Notes under the pieces: model-generated
The model's database searches: none
What the model was told of the DNA's origin: nothing
The model's input: the letters and a program-made list of their open reading frames with translations, nothing else
From: Catenibacterium mitsuoka_A
GTDB taxonomy: Bacteria > Bacillota_I > Bacilli_A > Erysipelotrichales > Coprobacillaceae
Strand: one strand, 5' to 3'
NCBI RefSeq assembly: GCF_964259225.1
Contig: NZ_CAXVKN010000015.1
Length of the DNA stretch: 36,409 bases
Shown: piece by piece, positions 31,876 through 36,409 of the stretch
How the letters are laid out: each line of letters opens with the position of its first letter
How positions within the stretch are numbered: the stretch's first letter is position 1
Made by a program: the position numbers and the translations under genes

Positions 31876-31994
31876 AAATATACGTCCGTTAATAGTGACA
31901 GGATAGTTTTTGAATTGGCTAAACATTGTTTCCCCAATTGAGTTAGTTTTTTTTCTTTGAATGTGATAATCACGATATCTAACCTAGTTTCCGG

Positions 31995-33335
31995 TTAAAT
32001 GAATGGAACCATATAAATAGGAATATATTGAATTCCATTTTCTGATTTATAATCTTTCGTATGAACAACATATTTATCTTTGATTCTATTGCTAAATTTA
32101 TCACAGAATAAATCTAATGATTTGTGGAATCTATAGTTTCCTGACTTAACCTCTATTGGACATATTTTATTACCTTTGGAAAATAAGAAATCAATTTCAT
32201 ATAGATGATTAGAATTATCACTATTCATTGTGTAATAAAATAAATTATTGCCTTTTGCCAATAACATTTGAGCTACGACATTTTCGTACACATATCCCAG
32301 ATTAGTATCGAGTTTATTTGATAAGAGTTTATTATAGATGATATTTTCAGTGAAATCTTTATCTTTGAATATAAGTGTTATAAACAATCCTACGTCAGAA
32401 AGAAATAATTTATAACGATTAATATCCTTTTCTAGAGACATACCAACATTAGGGTTGTTTGCGTGATATGCAATATTTACAGTAAATGAACTAAGCATAT
32501 CAGGAATTAATTCTCGAACTCTATTTGATCTTATGCCTTTTTTTGCGGTTGATAATATATATCTTGATGCATTACTGCTTAAATTTGCTGGTATAGCATC
32601 ATAAATGTCTCCTGCAAGTCCAGTTCCATCAATTTTGATAAAGTCTTCTTCATATAAGTCTATAATTTCTCTTTTTACTTCGTCTACTACTTGTAAATTA
32701 TTACTTTCTAGATATGATTCTATAGCTTGAGGCATGCCACCTATAAGCATATAAAGTCTGAAAGTGCGCATAAGATTTCTATGTAGTGCATTACCAGCAG
32801 GTTTTTTACTCTTCATTAGTAGTTTTATTGTATCTGCAGTCATAGTGTCATCGATAGCCCATAAAAACTCTTCAAAGTCCATAGGATACATAGATATTTT
32901 GTGTTCTTCACTAGGTATTAAAATGTCTCTGGTGTTTTTCTTAATGGATAAAAGAGATCCAGTTTCAATATATTTGTATCTTCCATCAGCCACCAGATAT
33001 TTAATTGCTTGTCTAGCTTTTGGAAGGAGTTGTACTTCATCAAAAATAATGACTGATTCATTCTCATATAAGCGAACACCTGTGAATTGTTGAAGTTGTA
33101 AAAAGAAAAAGTCTAGATTGTACATGTCATCGAATAATTCTATGATTTCCTTACTTGTATGTGCAAAGTCTATTAGTATGTATGATTTAAATTCTTTTTC
33201 TGCAAACTCTTTAGCAATTGTACTTTTTCCTATACGTCTCGCTCCTTTGATTAGTAATGCATATTTATCACTTCGATTTTCTTTCCACTCAAGTATTTCA
33301 TTGTATATTTTTCTTTTGAAAACTGATTTTTCCAT
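31995..33335 (-). CDS. AAA ATPase with DUF4143 C-terminal domain (second copy)
   Basis: A 446-residue relative of the protein at 21003, but quite different in sequence. Walker A is KGARRIGKST (near residue 31), Walker B is SVIIFDEVQLLPKA, and a sensor IETGSLLSI follows. The DUF4143 C-terminus shows KLFLSDVGLFITLI and the nuclease-like YEIDFLFSKGNKICPIEVKSG, with Asp, Glu and Lys in PD-(D/E)xK spacing. Residue positions and length are typical of this family. The ATG at 33335 has GAGGTGAT upstream and a TATAAT -10 (plus 33358-33363). Three 33-bp direct repeats precede the promoter. Function unknown; it lies in a region of broken accessory genes. Confidence 0.88.
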   Translation of the reverse strand: MEKSVFKRKIYNEILEWKENRSDKYALLIKGARRIGKSTIAKEFAEKEFKSYILIDFAHTSKEIIELFDDMYNLDFFFLQLQQFTGVRLYENESVIIFDEVQLLPKARQAIKYLVADGRYKYIETGSLLSIKKNTRDILIPSEEHKISMYPMDFEEFLWAIDDTMTADTIKLLMKSKKPAGNALHRNLMRTFRLYMLIGGMPQAIESYLESNNLQVVDEVKREIIDLYEEDFIKIDGTGLAGDIYDAIPANLSSNASRYILSTAKKGIRSNRVRELIPDMLSSFTVNIAYHANNPNVGMSLEKDINRYKLFLSDVGLFITLIFKDKDFTENIIYNKLLSNKLDTNLGYVYENVVAQMLLAKGNNLFYYTMNSDNSNHLYEIDFLFSKGNKICPIEVKSGNYRFHKSLDLFCDKFSNRIKDKYVVHTKDYKSENGIQYIPIYMVPFI

Positions 33336-33390
33336 AGATTATCACCTCACATTTTCTATTATAACTTGAATTAGAGTGCAAGTAAACGCA

Positions 33391-33486
33391 GAAAATGCGC
33401 AAATCCCCGTTCATATAAGTGCAAAACATACGCAAATCCCTGTTTGCATAAGTACCAAACATGCGCAAATCCCCGTTTAAATACAT
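33391..33486. repeat. Three 33-bp direct repeats upstream of the second DUF4143 ATPase gene
   Basis: The core CGCAAATCCC(C/T)GTT begins at 33398, 33431 and 33464, an exact 33-bp period. Each carries one CGCAAA (TTTGCG on the other strand). They lie just upstream of the ATPase promoter. Binding sites for a regulator are likely. Because 33 is a multiple of three, the minus strand also reads as an 11-residue repeat (GDLRMFCTY-like). Confidence 0.8.
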
Positions 33487-33580
33487 GGAATGTTTCGAAA
33501 TGATACTTGTGACTGATTAATTTTTTCTATTGTTTGAGAGAATAATGGTAAAATATATTACAAGAGAGGTAACTGAGGAA

Positions 33581-33899
33581 ATGAATATCTTGAGATAAGA
33601 AGTGAATTAGAAAAGTATCCTTCGGGGATCAAGAATATTATTGCTGTTATTGGTTGTGATACGGAATTAGGTATGGATGGATTTAAAATCATATGCTGAT
33701 GCTGTGAAAGTATTTGATGAGATAGGACTTATAGAAGAAGCAGAAGTACTTCGTGGTTATGATAATGATATCAGAAGAGAATGCAGAGAAATGCTATGAG
33801 AGATTAGCTATTAATAATGATTATGATGGTTTCTGGGATAAGGTATATGTTTGTGTTGATAAGAATACATATAATAAGTATTTGGAGGAATATGTATAA
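33581..33899 (+). pseudogene. Frameshifted small protein gene, possibly DUF4375/DMP19-like
   Basis: A promoter-like TAAAAT and GAGAGGT with ATG at 33581 precede a gene broken by at least three frame changes (near 33595, 33685 and 33785). The pieces, in order, are SELEKYPSGIKNIIAVIGCDTELGMDGF, then SYADAVKVFDEIGLIEEAEVLRGYDNDI, then ENAEKCYERLAINNDYDGFWDKVYV and a C-terminus KYLEEYV. The order and pattern recall DUF4375 (DMP19) proteins, some of which are thought to act as immunity proteins, but the match is by eye. Not expressible as one protein. Confidence 0.5.
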
Positions 33900-33929
33900 A
33901 TCCTTTTTTTACAATAAATCTCTTTTGTA

Positions 33930-33958
33930 TAAACAACATTTACATATTATGGTACAAT
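33930..33958 (+). promoter_or_regulatory. Promoter of glgA
   Basis: TAAACA and TACAAT are 17 bp apart. The leader is about 135 nt, long for this window. Confidence 0.5.
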
Positions 33959-33987
33959 AAATAAAGAAGTATTTTGAATACAAAACT

Positions 33988-34010
33988 AACTTTAAGTGAA
34001 CCTTAAAGTT
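33988..34010 (+). promoter_or_regulatory. Hairpin in the glgA leader
   Basis: AACTTTAA/TTAAAGTT with a seven-base loop in the 5' leader, without a T-run. It may be a regulator site or an mRNA-stabilising stem. Confidence 0.4.
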
Positions 34011-34099
34011 TGATTGTAATAGTAGGGGATGTTGCAAGAGAAAATGAGAAAGTTAGGCTTTTATGTTTTGATTTAATCTAAGAGATCGGAGAAGAAGAT

Positions 34100-36178
34100 A
34101 TGAGAAAGAAAACTACAAAGAAAACAACAGTTAAAAAAACTGCTCCTGTAAAAGAAACAACTAAGAAGACTACAGCTGTAAAGGCTGAAACTAAAAAGGT
34201 AGAGCCTGTAAAGGAAACAGCTACTAAGGTAGAAGTAGTAAAGGAAGCTGCTCCTAAAAAGGAAACAGTTAAGAAAACTACAGTTAAGAAAGCTGCTCCT
34301 AAAGAGACAACTGCTAAGAAAATTGCAACTACAAAAACAGAAGCAGTTAAAGAAGAAGCTCCAGTAAAGGAAGTAGCTGCTAAGGTGGAAACAGTAAAGG
34401 AAGCTGAACCTAAAAAGGAAACAGCTAAAAAGACTGCAACAAAGAAAGCAACAACTAAGAAGACTACAGCTAAAAAAGCTGCAGCTAAGACAGAAACTGT
34501 AAAAGAAGAAGCACCTAAAAAGACAACTAAGAAAGCAACTGCAAAGAAGACAACTAAGAAGGCTGCAGCTGCTAAGAAAGAAGCTCCTGTGAAGGAAGAA
34601 CCTAAAGTAGAAGAAACAGTAGCTCCTGAAGTTGAAAAGAAGGTTGAAGTAGAACCTGAAGTAGTTGTTCAGGAAACTCCTGTTGAAGAAGCACCTGCTC
34701 CAGCACCAGTTGATTTAGGACCACGTAGAAGTGTGGCATTCATTGGTTCTGAATGTTATCCATTTGTAAAGACAGGTGGATTAGGAGATGTTATGTCTGC
34801 TCTTCCTAAGAGTCTTGCTAAGTTGAATTGTGATGTTAAGGTTATTATTCCTAGATATAAATGTATTCCACAGAAGTTCCAGGAAAAGATGGAATATAAA
34901 GGTTCATTCTCTATGGACTTATGTGCAGATGGTAAACAGTATTATGTAGGTATTATGGAATATCAGGAAGATGGCGTTGTTTATGATTTTATTGATAACG
35001 ATGAATTCTTCTCTTGGGGTAATCCATATACTAATCTAATCGATGATATTCCTAAATTCTGTTATTTTGGTAAAGCGGCTCTTGCAGCACTTAACTATTT
35101 AGATTGGACACCTGATGTTGTACATTGTCATGACTGGCAGGCTGCTTTAGTTCCTCTATACTTAAGAACATGCTTTAAAGACAGCAATGTGGGACGTGCA
35201 AGCTGTGTACTTACTATTCATAACTTAAGATTCCAGGGAATCTATGATAGAAAAACTATTCAGTACTGGTCAGGACTTCCTGATTATGTATTTAATAAAG
35301 ACTGCCTCACACAGAACTGGTTGGATGCAAATATGTTAAAGGGTGGTATTACTTATAGTAATGTTGTAACTACAGTAAGTAATACATATGCTGGTGAAAT
35401 CCAGACTGAAGAATATGGTGAAGGTCTTGAAGAACACTTAAGATATCATCATAACAAGCTTGTAGGTATCGTAAATGGTATTGATACAGATATCTGGAAT
35501 CCAGCAACTGATAAACTATTAGCTGCACCATATGACAGTCAGAATGTTATTGAAAACAAGAAAGCAAATAAGAAAGCTTTACAGGAATCATTAGGATTAC
35601 AAGTAGATGATCATAAGATTGTCATTGGTTTGATTTCACGTCTCACAAACCAGAAGGGTCTAGATCTTGTAAATAGTGTAATTCCACATATTATGGATGA
35701 ACATACACAGGTTGTTGTATTAGGTACAGGTGATGCAGAATATGAAGATGCATTCCGTTATTATGAAAACCAGTATAAGGGTAACTTCTGTGCTTATATT
35801 GCCTACAATGAAAATGTAGCACATAACATCTATGCTGGATGTGATGCATTATTAGTACCATCTAGATTTGAACCATGTGGATTAACTCAGTTAATTAGTA
35901 TGAGATATGGTTCAGTACCAATCGTAAGAGAAACTGGTGGATTAAAGGATACAGTACAGCCTTATAACTTATTTGATAACACCGGTAATGGATTTACATT
36001 CGATAGATATGAAAGTGGTCTTTTATATGATGCAATCAATCGTGCTAAGACACTTTACTTCGAAAATAGAACATACTGGGATGACATGGTAGTTCGTAAC
36101 ATGAACAAAGATGTCTCTTGGGAACAGAGTGCAAAACACTACAAAGATATGTATGTAGGATTAACACCTAAATATTAA
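34100..36178 (+). CDS. glgA: Glycogen synthase with a long Lys/Ala/Thr-rich N-terminal extension
   Basis: A 692-residue protein. From about residue 211 it is a GT5 glycogen synthase (SVAFIGSECYPFVKTGGLGDV, with the ADP-glucose-binding KTGG at Lys224; HCHDWQAALVP; NGIDTDIWNP; ISRLTNQKGLDL; PSRFEPCGLTQL; GGLKDT), extending alpha-1,4 glucan chains. Normal GlgA is about 480 residues. The extra ~205 residues are low-complexity repeats of KKTT, KKA, VKE and APK, first strongly basic (like histone H1 or AlgP tails) and then acidic/proline-rich (VEPEVVVQETPVEEAPAPAPVD). The tail is expected to be disordered and may bind nucleic acid or polymer. Start ATG at 34100 has CGGAGAAGAAG upstream. No other glg genes are in the window. 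Confidence 0.92.
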   Translation: MRKKTTKKTTVKKTAPVKETTKKTTAVKAETKKVEPVKETATKVEVVKEAAPKKETVKKTTVKKAAPKETTAKKIATTKTEAVKEEAPVKEVAAKVETVKEAEPKKETAKKTATKKATTKKTTAKKAAAKTETVKEEAPKKTTKKATAKKTTKKAAAAKKEAPVKEEPKVEETVAPEVEKKVEVEPEVVVQETPVEEAPAPAPVDLGPRRSVAFIGSECYPFVKTGGLGDVMSALPKSLAKLNCDVKVIIPRYKCIPQKFQEKMEYKGSFSMDLCADGKQYYVGIMEYQEDGVVYDFIDNDEFFSWGNPYTNLIDDIPKFCYFGKAALAALNYLDWTPDVVHCHDWQAALVPLYLRTCFKDSNVGRASCVLTIHNLRFQGIYDRKTIQYWSGLPDYVFNKDCLTQNWLDANMLKGGITYSNVVTTVSNTYAGEIQTEEYGEGLEEHLRYHHNKLVGIVNGIDTDIWNPATDKLLAAPYDSQNVIENKKANKKALQESLGLQVDDHKIVIGLISRLTNQKGLDLVNSVIPHIMDEHTQVVVLGTGDAEYEDAFRYYENQYKGNFCAYIAYNENVAHNIYAGCDALLVPSRFEPCGLTQLISMRYGSVPIVRETGGLKDTVQPYNLFDNTGNGFTFDRYESGLLYDAINRAKTLYFENRTYWDDMVVRNMNKDVSWEQSAKHYKDMYVGLTPKY

Positions 36179-36208
36179 TGTAAATAAAAATGCAATGTTA
36201 GAAATCTA

Positions 36209-36287
36209 GGTAATTTAAAATAACTAGGGGTTTCCTAAATTTTAATTATCACGTAGTATGGGGTGAGATTCACCCCATACTTTTTTA
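36209..36287 (+). repeat. 3'-UTR repeat element, right copy, with terminator
   Basis: It starts 31 nt after the glgA stop. It matches the minus strand of 4-77 in the first ~50 nt with two differences, then has the hairpin ATGGGGTGA/TCACCCCAT and six T. Orientation relative to the preceding gene is the same as at the left copy. Confidence 0.75.
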
Positions 36288-36291
36288 TGCT

Positions 36292-36409
36292 CTATAAGTC
36301 TATTTCAGAAATATCTAAATCTAACGATGAGGCTTCATCGTTATTTTTTATTAGGGAATACTGAATATCATCAATTCGGTGAGAAATAGACTCCAGACGA
36401 ATAAGAATA
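36292..36409 (-). CDS. C-terminal end of a minus-strand gene (partial)
   Basis: The frame is open from the window edge to a TAG at 36292-36294, giving 38 residues: ILIRLESISHRIDDIQYSL, then IKNNDEASSLDLDISEIDL. The first half looks helical, the tail acidic. No family is recognised. It is convergent with glgA, and the shared hairpin has a T-run only on the plus strand. Confidence 0.5.
   Translation of the reverse strand, partial: ILIRLESISHRIDDIQYSLIKNNDEASSLDLDISEIDL

Noticed and set aside
33298..33486. 62-codon minus-strand open frame across the 33-bp repeats
   Set aside because: Its first half is only the translation of the direct repeats, the rest overlaps the ATPase gene, and there is no ribosome site. 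Kept as a finding, not as a gene.
33391..33486. CRISPR array
   Set aside because: The 33-bp units are contiguous with no distinct spacers and there are no cas genes; they are tandem direct repeats.

Overview
The window is AT-rich chromosomal DNA of a low-GC, anaerobic, fermentative Firmicute. Pyruvate formate-lyase with its activase, an oxygen-labile Fe-S serine dehydratase, CcpA-type cre sites, strong AGGAGG ribosome sites and TTGACA/TATAAT promoters all fit that. Gene content and protein style (DUF4143 ATPases, a long lysine-rich GlgA, viroplasmin-type RNase H) suggest Erysipelotrichales/Coprobacillaceae, for example a relative of Catenibacterium. That placement is inference.

Layout. 1-2.7 kb: a RodA/FtsW-type protein on the minus strand, an internally deleted IS607-type element, a cysteine-less EIIB-like membrane protein and a glyoxalase. 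2.7-9.8 kb: a metabolic block of pflB, pflA, a small unknown gene, a ROK fructokinase, serine dehydratase and a MATE exporter, mostly separate units with their own terminators. 9.8-12.1 kb: a small membrane protein and a larger IS607-type element with a dead tnpA and an intact tnpB. 12.1-22.2 kb: small membrane proteins and regulators, pepT-dagK, an RNase H/DnaQ-BRCT pair, PadR with a convergent membrane protein, a glycosyltransferase, a PAP2 phosphatase and a DUF4143 ATPase. 22.3-26.9 kb: a LytTR/AgrC-like two-component system with a bacteriocin-type ABC transporter. Two of its four genes are broken: the kinase has a one-base deletion at its phospho-acceptor histidine codon and the permease has an in-frame TAG. 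27-27.6 kb: cysE and tRNA-Arg(CCT). 27.6-30.7 kb: an AraC/MFS cassette, apparently foreign, bounded by the tRNA and a 41/45 copy of its 3' end (attL/attR). 30.7-33.9 kb: a decaying accessory region with a frameshifted XRE regulator, a DUF1016 nuclease fragment, a second DUF4143 ATPase behind 33-bp repeats, and a frameshifted immunity-like gene. 34-36.2 kb: glgA with a roughly 205-residue histone-H1-like N-terminal extension. The last bases hold the end of a further minus-strand gene.

The two ends of the window carry nearly the same ~75-nt element in opposite orientation. One copy lies just downstream of the rodA-like gene, the other just downstream of glgA. Each ends in a terminator hairpin, and one hairpin base pair is swapped between copies in a compensatory way. 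This looks like a conserved 3'-UTR RNA element. I saw no CRISPR array, rRNA or complete prophage. The most striking signals are this element, the GlgA tail, the tRNA-bounded cassette, the lesion-bearing signalling/ABC cluster, and the triple TTTGCG motifs in front of both DUF4143 ATPases.
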